From NCBI GenBank assembly GCA_016866575.1, contig VGMA01000013.1:1-18733 (forward strand): a stretch of DNA of 18,733 bases, read 5' to 3'. The DNA is from Chlamydiota bacterium. GTDB lineage: Bacteria; Chlamydiota; Chlamydiia; Chlamydiales; VGMA01. The position numbers and the translations under genes are program-made. The notes under the pieces were generated by a model that worked only from the letters and a program-made list of their open reading frames with translations, was not told the DNA's origin and did not search any database. This document shows, one piece after another, positions 7,653-15,627 of the stretch; positions within the stretch are counted from its first letter, which is position 1, and every line of letters begins with the position of its first letter.

Positions 7653-9218
7653 ATGATGATAGTTGAAATAGATCTTCCTCACATAAAAGCATCGTTCGAT
7701 AAAGGGCAAATGATCGGAATCGTTGGTCCCGACGGCTCAGGTAAAACTACCTTGATGAGGATGCTTGCCTCTTTACTTGTGCCCAAATCTGGAAAAATCA
7801 CTATTGATGGCCTAGATTCTGTTCTTTCTAGAGAAGAAATCCGCTCGATTATCGGCTACATGCCTCAAAGATTTGGGTTATACGAAGATTTAACCGTAAT
7901 GCAAAATCTTTGCTTGTATGCAGACCTTAGAGGAGCAGAAAGGCATTTTGATCGCCTATTGCATTTTACCAATCTCGGCCCTTTTGTAGACCGCCTAGCG
8001 GGTAATCTCTCCGGCGGTATGAAGCAAAAGCTCGGGCTTGCCTGCGCTTTGATGAAAAAACCCAAAGTACTTCTTTTAGATGAACCAAGTGTCGGAGTAG
8101 ACCCTATTTCTCGTAGAGAGTTATGGAAGATGACCCATGAGCTCTTAGAAGAGGGTATTACCGTAATTTGGAGTACAACCTACCTAGATGAAGCAGAAAG
8201 ATGTCACGAGGTGCTTCTTCTTGATGAAGGAAAGCTTTTGTATAAAGGAACGCCGGATGGTCTAAAAGAAAATGTTAAAGGTAGAGTTTGTAAAGTGGAT
8301 GGGGGAAGAGAATTGCTCTTAAAGCTCATCAAAGAAGAAAATACCGTTGATGCAGTCATAGAAGCAGATCAAATCCGTTTAGTGGTAAAAAAGCCTTTTG
8401 AAGGGATGCACCAAGTAGCTCCTCGTTTTGAGGATGCTTTTATGGACATGCTAGGGGGTGGGCCAAAAGAAGAATCTTTATTGGCTAAAAGAACGCCGCA
8501 AATAGAAGGTGAAAGTGAAGGGGTCATCCAAGTTCGCAATTTAACCAAAAAATTTGGCAATTTTACCGCAGTCAATAACATCTCTTTTTCTGTAAAAAAA
8601 GGGGAGGTGTTTGGCCTATTAGGACCCAACGGTGCAGGTAAGTCTACAACGTTCAAAATGCTTTGCGGCTTGATCAAACCAACTAGTGGACAAACAAGCG
8701 TAGCAGGAAAAGATATCAGAAATGCAAGAGGGGAAATAGGGTATATGGCTCAAAAATTTTCCCTGTATTCCGATTTGACTGTTTATCAAAATTTGAAATT
8801 TTTTGCAGGTGTTTATCAGGCTAATAGCATAGATCAAATGATTGAGATCTTTGATCTTCAACCTTTTTTGAAAGTAAGAGCAGATGATCTGCCTTTAGGA
8901 TTTAAACAAAGATTGGCGCTGGCATGTTCAAATATGCATCACCCTAAAATCTTGTTTTTAGATGAAGCCACTTCAGGAGTCGATGCAAGAACAAGGCGCG
9001 AGTTTTGGAATCACATCAATAGTTTAGTCCAAAGAGGTGTCACGATTTTGATCACTACGCACTTTATGGACGAAGCAGAATATTGTGATCGAATAGCTCT
9101 TGTTTACAAAGGGCAATTGATTGCGATGGACTCTCCTCAAGTGATCAAAAATCAGGCAAATAAACGCACCTTAGAAGAAGCTTTTATTAGCTTAGTGGAG
9201 GGCTTTGATGCGACTTAG
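7653..9218 (+). CDS. ybhF: YbhF-like double-NBD ABC transporter ATPase (first domain N-terminally shortened)
   Basis: A 521-aa fusion of two ABC ATPase domains. NBD1 has Walker A GPDGSGKTT (25-33), Q-loop Q72, signature LSGGM (119-123) and Walker B VLLLDE (139-144). The switch position reads STTYLDEAE, so the H-loop His is absent; remembered E. coli YbhF also lacks it there. NBD2 has A-loop F301 (LTKKFG), Walker A GPNGAGKST (324-332), Q367, a variant signature LPLGF (413-417), Walker B ILFLDE (433-438) and H470. NBD2 therefore looks fully competent. NBD1 starts only about 24 residues before Walker A, so the first strand and A-loop aromatic seen in the family are missing. The frame is closed upstream by TGA at 7638-7640. 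Either ATG at 7653 or 7656 may be used. The protein powers the YbhS/YbhR permeases, and its end overlaps ybhS by 11 bp. Confidence 0.88.
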   Translation: MMIVEIDLPHIKASFDKGQMIGIVGPDGSGKTTLMRMLASLLVPKSGKITIDGLDSVLSREEIRSIIGYMPQRFGLYEDLTVMQNLCLYADLRGAERHFDRLLHFTNLGPFVDRLAGNLSGGMKQKLGLACALMKKPKVLLLDEPSVGVDPISRRELWKMTHELLEEGITVIWSTTYLDEAERCHEVLLLDEGKLLYKGTPDGLKENVKGRVCKVDGGRELLLKLIKEENTVDAVIEADQIRLVVKKPFEGMHQVAPRFEDAFMDMLGGGPKEESLLAKRTPQIEGESEGVIQVRNLTKKFGNFTAVNNISFSVKKGEVFGLLGPNGAGKSTTFKMLCGLIKPTSGQTSVAGKDIRNARGEIGYMAQKFSLYSDLTVYQNLKFFAGVYQANSIDQMIEIFDLQPFLKVRADDLPLGFKQRLALACSNMHHPKILFLDEATSGVDARTRREFWNHINSLVQRGVTILITTHFMDEAEYCDRIALVYKGQLIAMDSPQVIKNQANKRTLEEAFISLVEGFDAT

Positions 9219-10287
9219 AGCCCTTGTGATTAAAGAAACTCTACAGATCGTTCGCGATCCAAGTACGATTTTGATCAGCGTTATTTTGCCTTTTTTACTC
9301 ATGTTTTTATATGGCTATGGCGTTTCTTTAGATCTCAATCACTTGCGCATAGGAGTCGTCATGGAAGATAGCGGACCTTATGCTGAAAGCTTAGTCTCTT
9401 CCTTGATGTACTCAGAATATTTTGATGTCAAAGTGACAAGAGATCGAAGAGAAATTGAACAAGATCTTACTAAAGGACATATTCGCGCACTTGTTGTTAT
9501 CCCTTCATATTTTTCTGAATTTATCGAAAAAAACTCTACAGTGGCTCCTATTCAGGTGATATCTGATGGCAGCGAAACCAATACTTCCAACTTTGCCCAA
9601 AATTACATTCGAGGTGCCATCCAAAACTGGACAAACAAACAAAATGCTATCCAAGTAAATTCAAGGTATTGGTACAACGAACAGTTAGAAAGCCGTTTTT
9701 TTATTTTGCCTGGCTCGTTAGCGATTATCATGACATTGATAGGCTCATTATTGACTGCCCTTGTTGTCTCTAGAGAGTGGGAAAGAGGGACGATGGAGGC
9801 CTTAATCTCTACTAGCGTTACTAGAGGAGAACTTGTTTTAGGCAAAGTAATACCGTATTTCTTTTTAGCTCTTTTATCGATGGCGCTATGCGTTTTTATC
9901 GCAGTTTTTTTCTATGGTCTGCCTTTAAGAGGGTCTTTACTCATGATCCTTTTGGTCTCTTCCGTTTTTCTTTTTTCAGCTCTAGGGCTAGGCCTTATGA
10001 TTTCAACTGTCAGTAGAAGCCAAATATTGTCATACCAAATCACCCTCGTTACTGCGTTTTTGCCAGCTTACATTCTTTCTGGATTTTTATTTGAAATCAG
10101 CAGCATGCCGAAATGGACCCAGACGGTCACCAAAATCCTTCCCGCTAGGTATTTTGTCCAAAGCTTGCAAACACTCTTTTTAGTAGGTGATGATTTTACC
10201 CTTTTGTTCAAAAACATGATCCCCATGATCGTACTTGGCACCATTTTTTATACAATAACGTTCTTTAAAACTAAGAAGACACTATGA
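9208..10287 (+). CDS. ybhS: YbhS-like ABC-2 type permease
   Basis: A 359-aa ABC-2 permease. One N-terminal helix (SVILPFLLMFLYGYGVSLDL region) is followed by a large periplasmic domain (about residues 45-165) and about five C-terminal helices. The motif SREWERGTMEALISTSVTRG (about 187-206), just after the second helix, is the coupling signature of drug/lipid-type ABC-2 exporters. PAYILSGFLFEISSMPKW (about 288-305) is the conserved late-helix motif. It should form a heterodimeric pore with the following permease. The ATG at 9208 is chosen over an in-frame TTG at 9205 because GGAGGG (9197-9202) lies 5 nt before it. The start overlaps the ATPase gene by 11 bp and the end overlaps the next permease by 4 bp (ATGA), indicating tight coupling. 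Confidence 0.9.
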   Translation: MRLRALVIKETLQIVRDPSTILISVILPFLLMFLYGYGVSLDLNHLRIGVVMEDSGPYAESLVSSLMYSEYFDVKVTRDRREIEQDLTKGHIRALVVIPSYFSEFIEKNSTVAPIQVISDGSETNTSNFAQNYIRGAIQNWTNKQNAIQVNSRYWYNEQLESRFFILPGSLAIIMTLIGSLLTALVVSREWERGTMEALISTSVTRGELVLGKVIPYFFLALLSMALCVFIAVFFYGLPLRGSLLMILLVSSVFLFSALGLGLMISTVSRSQILSYQITLVTAFLPAYILSGFLFEISSMPKWTQTVTKILPARYFVQSLQTLFLVGDDFTLLFKNMIPMIVLGTIFYTITFFKTKKTL

Positions 10288-11363
10288 AGACCTTGATCTG
10301 GAGAGAATTTGTCAGCGTTTTAATCGATAAAAAGATCCGCATATCTCTTCTTTTACCTCCTGTCATTCAATTATTTGTGTTTACCTATGCAGCCACTTTG
10401 GATGTCAAAAACATCAAGATGGGGATTTTGAATCAAGATGGAGGAAAACAATCGATCGAACTGATTCAAAGGATCCAAGGTAGCCCCTATTTTAGTGATA
10501 TTATTGCTCTTAAAGGGGTGCAAGAAATTACCCATTTTATGGATTCTCAGAAGGGGATGCTTGTTTTACAGATTGATCAAGACTTTTCTCGTAAGATCGA
10601 AAGAAAAGAGCCATTGGAAGTTATGATCATTTTGGATGGAAGGAAATCGAACTCAAATCAAATCGTAGCAGGCTACATCTCAGATATCGTTGCTAATTAT
10701 AATCTAGAGTTTAGCAAGCAAAAAATTGAGATCATCCCAAGGGTTTGGTTCAATCCTAATTCTTTATACTACTGGTACAATATACCTTGCTTAGTAGCAG
10801 TGCTCTCTATGCTTATTTGCCTAATCATTACAACCCAATCGGTTGCAAGAGAAAGAGAGCTTGGCACCTTTGATCAGCTGCTTGTCTCTCCGTTAACTTC
10901 AAGAGAAATTCTTTTCGGCAAAATGGTGCCGGGAATCGTGATTGGCATTTTTGAAGGAATGCTTATGCTTTTAGTAGGAACTACGATATTGGGAGTGCCC
11001 TTCACAGGCTCACTATGTTTGTACGTTTTGAGCCTGTTTTTTTTCGTTGTAGCAGTAAGCGGAGTCGGTTTATTCATCTCTTCACTTTGCTACACTCAGC
11101 AGCAGGCTATGCTAGGCAACTTTGTATTTGTCATGCCGGCAGTTTTACTATCAGGGTATGCTACCCCTATTGAAAACATGCCTGGATGGCTTCAGCCGAT
11201 TACCTACGTAAATCCTTTAACCTACATGCTGATTATCTCTAAAGGGATTGTCCTAAAAGCGATGCCTTGGCAAATCGTTTTAGAGAATCTCTGGCCCCTA
11301 ATACCCATAGGGATGTTTACCATCACAAGCGCTGGAATTTTATTTCGTAAGAAATCTGTCTAA
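10284..11363 (+). CDS. ybhR: YbhR-like ABC-2 type permease
   Basis: A 359-aa paralogue of the preceding permease with the same plan: N-terminal helix ending FVFTYAATLDVKNIKMGILN, periplasmic domain (about 45-165), and five or six C-terminal helices. ARERELGTFDQLLVSPLTSR (about 190-209) is the ABC-2 coupling motif, and LLSGYATPIENMPGWLQPIT (about 288-307) the conserved late motif. With YbhS it would form the heteromeric inner-membrane channel driven by the double ATPase. E. coli YbhGFSR has been linked to export of cationic drugs; the substrate here is unknown. It begins in a 4-bp ATGA overlap with ybhS. It ends the operon, converging on the first BTB-LRR gene with 31 bp between stops. Only a tight 5-bp palindrome is visible there, not a proper terminator. 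Confidence 0.9.
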   Translation: MKTLIWREFVSVLIDKKIRISLLLPPVIQLFVFTYAATLDVKNIKMGILNQDGGKQSIELIQRIQGSPYFSDIIALKGVQEITHFMDSQKGMLVLQIDQDFSRKIERKEPLEVMIILDGRKSNSNQIVAGYISDIVANYNLEFSKQKIEIIPRVWFNPNSLYYWYNIPCLVAVLSMLICLIITTQSVARERELGTFDQLLVSPLTSREILFGKMVPGIVIGIFEGMLMLLVGTTILGVPFTGSLCLYVLSLFFFVVAVSGVGLFISSLCYTQQQAMLGNFVFVMPAVLLSGYATPIENMPGWLQPITYVNPLTYMLIISKGIVLKAMPWQIVLENLWPLIPIGMFTITSAGILFRKKSV

Positions 11364-11394
11364 AATCGAAATAGTCCGTAAGTCTTACTTGCAA

Positions 11395-13368
11395 TTAGCT
11401 GTATGAGTACTGATCTAGTTGATCGATCCACTGACTTAATCTCTCTAATTCCTCTAAATCATTAGATATAAAACACATTTTATCAGAACAGCCTATCGGT
11501 TTTCTTGTTACCTGCGTGTTTCTAACATCAAGAACATCAAGCGCTTTTAAATCGTCTAGGCCGCTTATATCATTGAGATTGGTTGAATCTTTCGCATAGA
11601 GATTCACTAGATTCGTACAGCCATAAGGAGCTCTAGAGATGTGCTCTATATGGCTAATATCTAATGTTTTTAATTGCTGTAGACCATCTAAACCACAAAT
11701 ATCAACGAGATTTAGCGATCTTTTGGCTAAGCACTCTTCTAAATTATGACATCCAAAAGGTAGTCTAAGGATTTGCGTATTGCTAACGTCGAGGTACTTT
11801 AAGGCTAATAAACCATCTAATTCGCTTACATCGCTAAGATTTGCGTGTGAAGCTTCAAAATACTCTAGGTTTTTGCAGCCCGAAGGAGCTCTTGTGACTG
11901 TAGTAAAACTTATATCGAGATTTGTAAGAGACAATGAATCATTTAGCCCACTGATGTCAGTTAAGTTTTGTGCACTTCTTGCATAGAATTCTTTGATATT
12001 TTTGCATCCTTGAGGAGCTCTTGTGACTAGAGTAGATCCGATGTCGAGATAGCTAAGAGACAATAAGCCGTCTAGTCCTCTGATGTCATCTAAAGGTGCT
12101 CCTTGAGCTTCAAATCGTTCAAGAAAGCTGCAATCAAGAGGAGCATTTATGATTTGTGTGTAGCTCACTTCTACAGCTTTTAGAGATTTCAATCCATTCA
12201 AGCCGCCAATATCTTCTAAATGCATGGCTTCTTCTGCTTTAAACTCTTCGAGGTTTTCACAGCCTACAGGGGCTCTCATCACAGAAGTTTTACTAATATC
12301 AATGGTTTTTAAATAAGTAGAATTGTCTAAATTAGCGACATCCTCAAAAGAGCCTGCATTTTTTGCGTTGAATGTTGCAAGATTTGTAAAATGGTGTGGC
12401 AAAGAAGCGATCAAAGTGTGTGAAATATCTAAAAAAAGGAGGTCTTCTTTCCACGCAATAGGTAGATGGCAGGCATTGGATCCACTTAAATTTAGTGATC
12501 TAACATGAGAAAATAGATTCGGTAAGGACATTAAGATAGCATCAGGTATCCGCAGATCTGAAAGATCTAGATCAATATAGATGTTTTTGATGCGATCTTG
12601 AAAAGATGGATCAGAAAGAGATAAAAGAATGGTTTCCCAAGAAAGGCGCTCTTTATACATAGCTCTGATGTAAGCTTTTACTAAAGTAGCGATATGTTCA
12701 TTAGTGGGCAATTCCTTGATTAAAAAACAGAGCTCATTACTGTTTAGAATCTTTGTAGCCTGATTTATGCAATTTGATAAACTCTCGCGATCTTCTAAGT
12801 AATCTGCAAGCAAAATAGCAGAAATGAGCTGATTTTTTACCGGGATCATTTTGTTATTGAGAAGATTAATGAAATCTTCGTAGCTAAAGGGTTTTGGCAG
12901 CGTCAGTCCAATAGCATCCGATCTATTTGCTTCATGAAATCCACTAAGCAGAAGCTTATTAAAAAACTCTATTGAAGCGATTTTTTGGATCAAAGCATAA
13001 AGTTTTACAACCTTGCCTTCTTCGTCTTTGACTAAAAGAGGTATAGAATAATGATGATCGTTGACCTCTAAGTTATGAGCCGCAAATAGAGTTTTGGTTT
13101 TTTCATAGATTTCGAGTTTTTCTTTGAAGGTAAATAAAGTGCTTTGCAGCGCCAGTTTTGCGATGATTTCAATTTTTTCTAAGAACTCTTGCTGCGGGTT
13201 ATCCGCTAAAGCGGTACAAATGTATATTGATTTTTTTAAAATCGGGTCGCTAAGGCTTTTGTCTAAGATTTCGATGATTTCATCACAGCTAGTAGAGGTG
13301 TTTGCAGTCTGATCCAATAAATCGGTGATATCTTTATAAATGGGGTTGTGAAAGCTTTGAATAGACAT
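11395..13368 (-). CDS. BTB-domain leucine-rich-repeat protein (putative host-directed effector), copy 1
   Basis: A 657-aa soluble protein without signal peptide or membrane helix. Layout: helical N-terminus (1-105); BTB/POZ-like domain (about 109-210) with IQKIASIEFFNKLLLSGFHE, a strand IGLTLPKPFSYEDFINLL and the helix LISAILLADYLED; helical linker (211-262); LRR array (about 264-627). The array contains seven Pro-x-x-Cys motifs (Cys at 370, 413, 455, 498, 540, 584, 627) spaced 42-44 residues. Each period is two LRRs, one ending '.DIS.T.V.RAP.GC' and one reading 'NLE.F.A..A.NL.DISGL'. An acidic tail, DLEELERLSQWIDQLDQY, closes it. Family knowledge: expanded BTB- and F-box/LRR proteins occur in amoeba-associated chlamydiae and are thought to hijack host ubiquitin ligases. 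Effector status is inference. AAAGG lies 6 nt before the ATG, and a separate promoter sits about 30-60 bp upstream. Confidence 0.85.
   Translation of the reverse strand: MSIQSFHNPIYKDITDLLDQTANTSTSCDEIIEILDKSLSDPILKKSIYICTALADNPQQEFLEKIEIIAKLALQSTLFTFKEKLEIYEKTKTLFAAHNLEVNDHHYSIPLLVKDEEGKVVKLYALIQKIASIEFFNKLLLSGFHEANRSDAIGLTLPKPFSYEDFINLLNNKMIPVKNQLISAILLADYLEDRESLSNCINQATKILNSNELCFLIKELPTNEHIATLVKAYIRAMYKERLSWETILLSLSDPSFQDRIKNIYIDLDLSDLRIPDAILMSLPNLFSHVRSLNLSGSNACHLPIAWKEDLLFLDISHTLIASLPHHFTNLATFNAKNAGSFEDVANLDNSTYLKTIDISKTSVMRAPVGCENLEEFKAEEAMHLEDIGGLNGLKSLKAVEVSYTQIINAPLDCSFLERFEAQGAPLDDIRGLDGLLSLSYLDIGSTLVTRAPQGCKNIKEFYARSAQNLTDISGLNDSLSLTNLDISFTTVTRAPSGCKNLEYFEASHANLSDVSELDGLLALKYLDVSNTQILRLPFGCHNLEECLAKRSLNLVDICGLDGLQQLKTLDISHIEHISRAPYGCTNLVNLYAKDSTNLNDISGLDDLKALDVLDVRNTQVTRKPIGCSDKMCFISNDLEELERLSQWIDQLDQYSYS
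11488..12501 (-). repeat. LRR-coding tandem array of copy 1 (period about 129 bp)
   Basis: DNA coding for seven paired-LRR units with a 126-132 bp period. Adjacent units remain alike at DNA level: GGAGCTCTTGTGACT occurs at 11885-11899 and again at 12014-12028, exactly 129 bp apart. This implies duplication of whole 43-codon units. Confidence 0.75.
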
Positions 13369-13399
13369 AAAACGCCTTTAATTATTAAAAATTTATAAT

Positions 13400-13428
13400 A
13401 TTATACATAATATACTTAAAAATTACAA
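13400..13428 (-). promoter_or_regulatory. Sigma70/66-type promoter of BTB-LRR copy 1
   Basis: On the minus strand, TTGTAA (13428-13423, 4 of 6 to TTGACA) and a perfect TATAAT (13405-13400) are separated by exactly 17 bp. The start site would fall near 13393, giving a leader of about 25 nt before the ATG at 13368. The region is extremely A+T rich, so chance matches are a risk. Confidence 0.55.
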
Positions 13429-13441
13429 TTTTTTAAGTATA
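13411..13441. repeat. 12-bp perfect inverted repeat around the copy 1 -35 element
   Basis: TATACTTAAAAA (13411-13422) and TTTTTAAGTATA (13430-13441) are perfect reverse complements with a 7-nt loop that contains the putative -35 box. It could be an operator, or an AT-only hairpin ending the upstream operon; it lies about 57 bp beyond the stop of copy 2. Confidence 0.6.
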
Positions 13442-13497
13442 TTTAATTTACTAAATATTATAAAATACTAAACAAAAAAATTTAATATATTTTCAAT

Positions 13498-15624
13498 CTA
13501 CTTAAAGCTTAAAGGATAATTTAAATTTGGGCATCCTGTAGGATATACAACTTGTGTTCCTCCAATATCGACTTCTTTTAAAAGATTCAAATTATTCAAC
13601 CCGCTAATATCGCTAAGATTTCTTGCGCTGTTTGCATTGAATATTTTTAATTTGCTGCATCCTGAAGGAGCGCTATGAACATTTGTTTTACAAATACTGA
13701 TATGGTAAAGAGATTGCAAACCGCTTAGTCCGCTAATGTCGCTTAGATTTTCTGCTGAATCAGCGTAAAATGTTTCAAGATTAGTACAAGCTGAAGGAGC
13801 TTTTACTACGTTTGATTTAGAAATATAAATACCTTGCAAATAATCAAGACCGCTTAAGCTGCTAATATCGATTAAATGTTTGGTATCGTGAGCTCTAAAT
13901 ATGCGAAGATTTAAAAGGCCCGATGGAGCTTTTTCGACCTTGGTGTTGCATATATCGATAAATTTTAATCCATGCAAGTTGCTTAAACCATCAATATCTT
14001 TAAGATCCTGTGCATATAGAGCACTAAATTGCTCAAGATTTAAGCACCCTGTAGGGGCCTCAGTAATGGAAGTATGAGATATGTGGATTTCTTTGAGAAA
14101 TTGTAAGCCATTTAATCCATGAATATCGGAAAGAGATTTAGCTGTAGATGCATAAAAGCGCTCCAAATTCTTACAGCCTATTGGCGCTCTCAGTGCAGCG
14201 GTTTTTTCAATATGGAGCTCTTTAAGAGCTAACATACCATCTAATGGGCTTAAATCGTCAATATCGGTTTCATTGATATTGATGATTTTCAAAGCTTGTA
14301 ATTCATTGAATCCATCAATACTTAATAGGTATGTACCTTCTGCAATAAATTCTTCAAGATTTGTACATCCTTTGGGCGGACATAAAATGGAAGTTCTACT
14401 GATATCAATTTTGATTAAAGCTTGTAAGCCATTAAGCTGGCTGACATCATGCAAACAAGATTTTTTTGCGTAAAATTCTTTTAGAGAGCTGCAACCTGAA
14501 GGAGCTCTATTGACTTGTGTTTCACTGATATCAATGAATCTTAATTTCTGACAATTGTCTAAATTTTCAATTTCTGTAAAAAATTCAGCATTATTTGCTC
14601 TAAATTCCTGCAGATTAGGGAAATGGTGAGGCAAGGATGTGGCATAAGTGTTTGAAATATCTAAATATTCAAGACTTGCTTTCCAACTTACAGGCAGATG
14701 GGTGATTTGAATATTTCTACACCCAGCAAGGCTGAGCGATTTGACATGAGAAAATAGGCTAGTCACTGCCTCAAAAGATTTTTGATCGATAGTTAAATTA
14801 GAAAAATCTAAGTCTATAGCTTGATCCTCGATAAGCTTTAGTAAATCTTTATCGCTAAGCTTAGATACGATCTTTTCTAACGAAAAGCTCTCTTTGAATA
14901 GTGATTTGACAAAAGCTCCGATCAATGACGCAAGAGATTTTGTAGAAAAGAATTCATTGATTAGAAAATAGAGCTCTTCGCTGTCTAAAAATTTATAACT
15001 TTTATGTAAACAGTAGTTGAAAATTGCTTCTTCTTGAAAATAGTCAGCTAAGAAAATGACCGAAATAAGCTTTTCTTTAGTTATAAGCTTTTCGTAATTA
15101 AAAAAATTTACAAAATCTTCGAAGCTAAAAGGAGTTGGTAGTGTTAAAGTAATTGAGCCTGCTTGTTTTGCTTCTTGAAAGCTGCCAGATAATAGTTTTT
15201 TGAAAAATGGCATCGAAGAGATCTTTTTCATCGATAGATCCATGCTCAATCTGTTTTCTTTATGATAGATCAGCTCAAAAGGGATGAAATAATCATCAAT
15301 TTCGAGATCTGATCCACTTAGCTTAAGCAAGTCTTGAGCTTTTTCATAAAGTTCGATTTTGTCTTGATGGCTAAAAGAAGGATTTTGAAGAGCAAGTCTT
15401 GCAATTGTTTGGACTTTGTACAAAATCCCTTTCATAGGCGCTTTGAATAGAGTTATATCATGATCATTAACTGTGTTTTTCAAAGAAGAGCTGGTATTTG
15501 TGCTACTTAAATAAGTGATAATTTCATCATAGCGCTCATAGCTAATGATTTCTGATTTGCAGGAATCAAATAGCTCAAGGATGTTCTGGGCGCTCATAGT
15601 AGAGATCAAATTTGATACATGCAT
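13498..15624 (-). CDS. BTB-domain leucine-rich-repeat protein (putative host-directed effector), copy 2
   Basis: A 708-aa paralogue, the longest of the three. Residues 1-110 are helical (IARLALQNPSFSHQDKIELY is shared in form with the other copies). A BTB/POZ-like domain lies at about 114-215: ISSMPFFKKLLSGSFQEA, ITLTLPTPFSFEDFVNFFNY, then LISVIFLADYFQEEAIFNYC. A helical linker runs to about 265, then paired LRRs to about 700. Motifs of the type APSGC recur at 374, 416, 480, 523, 566 (Cys replaced by Leu570), 609 (Ser-Ala-Cys) and 652, plus a last YPTGC. The 64-residue gap between the second and third motifs holds one extra half-period (DDLSPLDGMLAL). No secretion signal is visible; type III secretion would be expected if it is an effector. 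It starts 3 bp after the stop of copy 3, with AGGGG 7 nt before the ATG, so the two are one operon. Confidence 0.85.
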   Translation of the reverse strand: MHVSNLISTMSAQNILELFDSCKSEIISYERYDEIITYLSSTNTSSSLKNTVNDHDITLFKAPMKGILYKVQTIARLALQNPSFSHQDKIELYEKAQDLLKLSGSDLEIDDYFIPFELIYHKENRLSMDLSMKKISSMPFFKKLLSGSFQEAKQAGSITLTLPTPFSFEDFVNFFNYEKLITKEKLISVIFLADYFQEEAIFNYCLHKSYKFLDSEELYFLINEFFSTKSLASLIGAFVKSLFKESFSLEKIVSKLSDKDLLKLIEDQAIDLDFSNLTIDQKSFEAVTSLFSHVKSLSLAGCRNIQITHLPVSWKASLEYLDISNTYATSLPHHFPNLQEFRANNAEFFTEIENLDNCQKLRFIDISETQVNRAPSGCSSLKEFYAKKSCLHDVSQLNGLQALIKIDISRTSILCPPKGCTNLEEFIAEGTYLLSIDGFNELQALKIININETDIDDLSPLDGMLALKELHIEKTAALRAPIGCKNLERFYASTAKSLSDIHGLNGLQFLKEIHISHTSITEAPTGCLNLEQFSALYAQDLKDIDGLSNLHGLKFIDICNTKVEKAPSGLLNLRIFRAHDTKHLIDISSLSGLDYLQGIYISKSNVVKAPSACTNLETFYADSAENLSDISGLSGLQSLYHISICKTNVHSAPSGCSKLKIFNANSARNLSDISGLNNLNLLKEVDIGGTQVVYPTGCPNLNYPLSFK
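13525..14739 (-). repeat. LRR-coding tandem array of copy 2 (period about 129 bp)
   Basis: Codes for residues about 296-700 of the 708-aa protein. It has eight Pro-x-Gly-Cys-type units, mostly spaced 42-43 codons, with one 64-codon interval that equals one and a half units. Confidence 0.75.
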
Positions 15625-15627
15625 ATT

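Noticed and set aside
8369..8861. Two minus-strand open frames opposite the second ATPase domain.
   Set aside because: Shadows of conserved ABC motifs on the plus strand; no ribosome sites and no domain pattern.
11374..11394. GTAAGTCTTAC palindrome between ybhR and BTB-LRR copy 1 considered as a bidirectional terminator.
   Set aside because: The arms are 5 bp with a 1-nt centre, which cannot form a stable hairpin, and there is no T-run.
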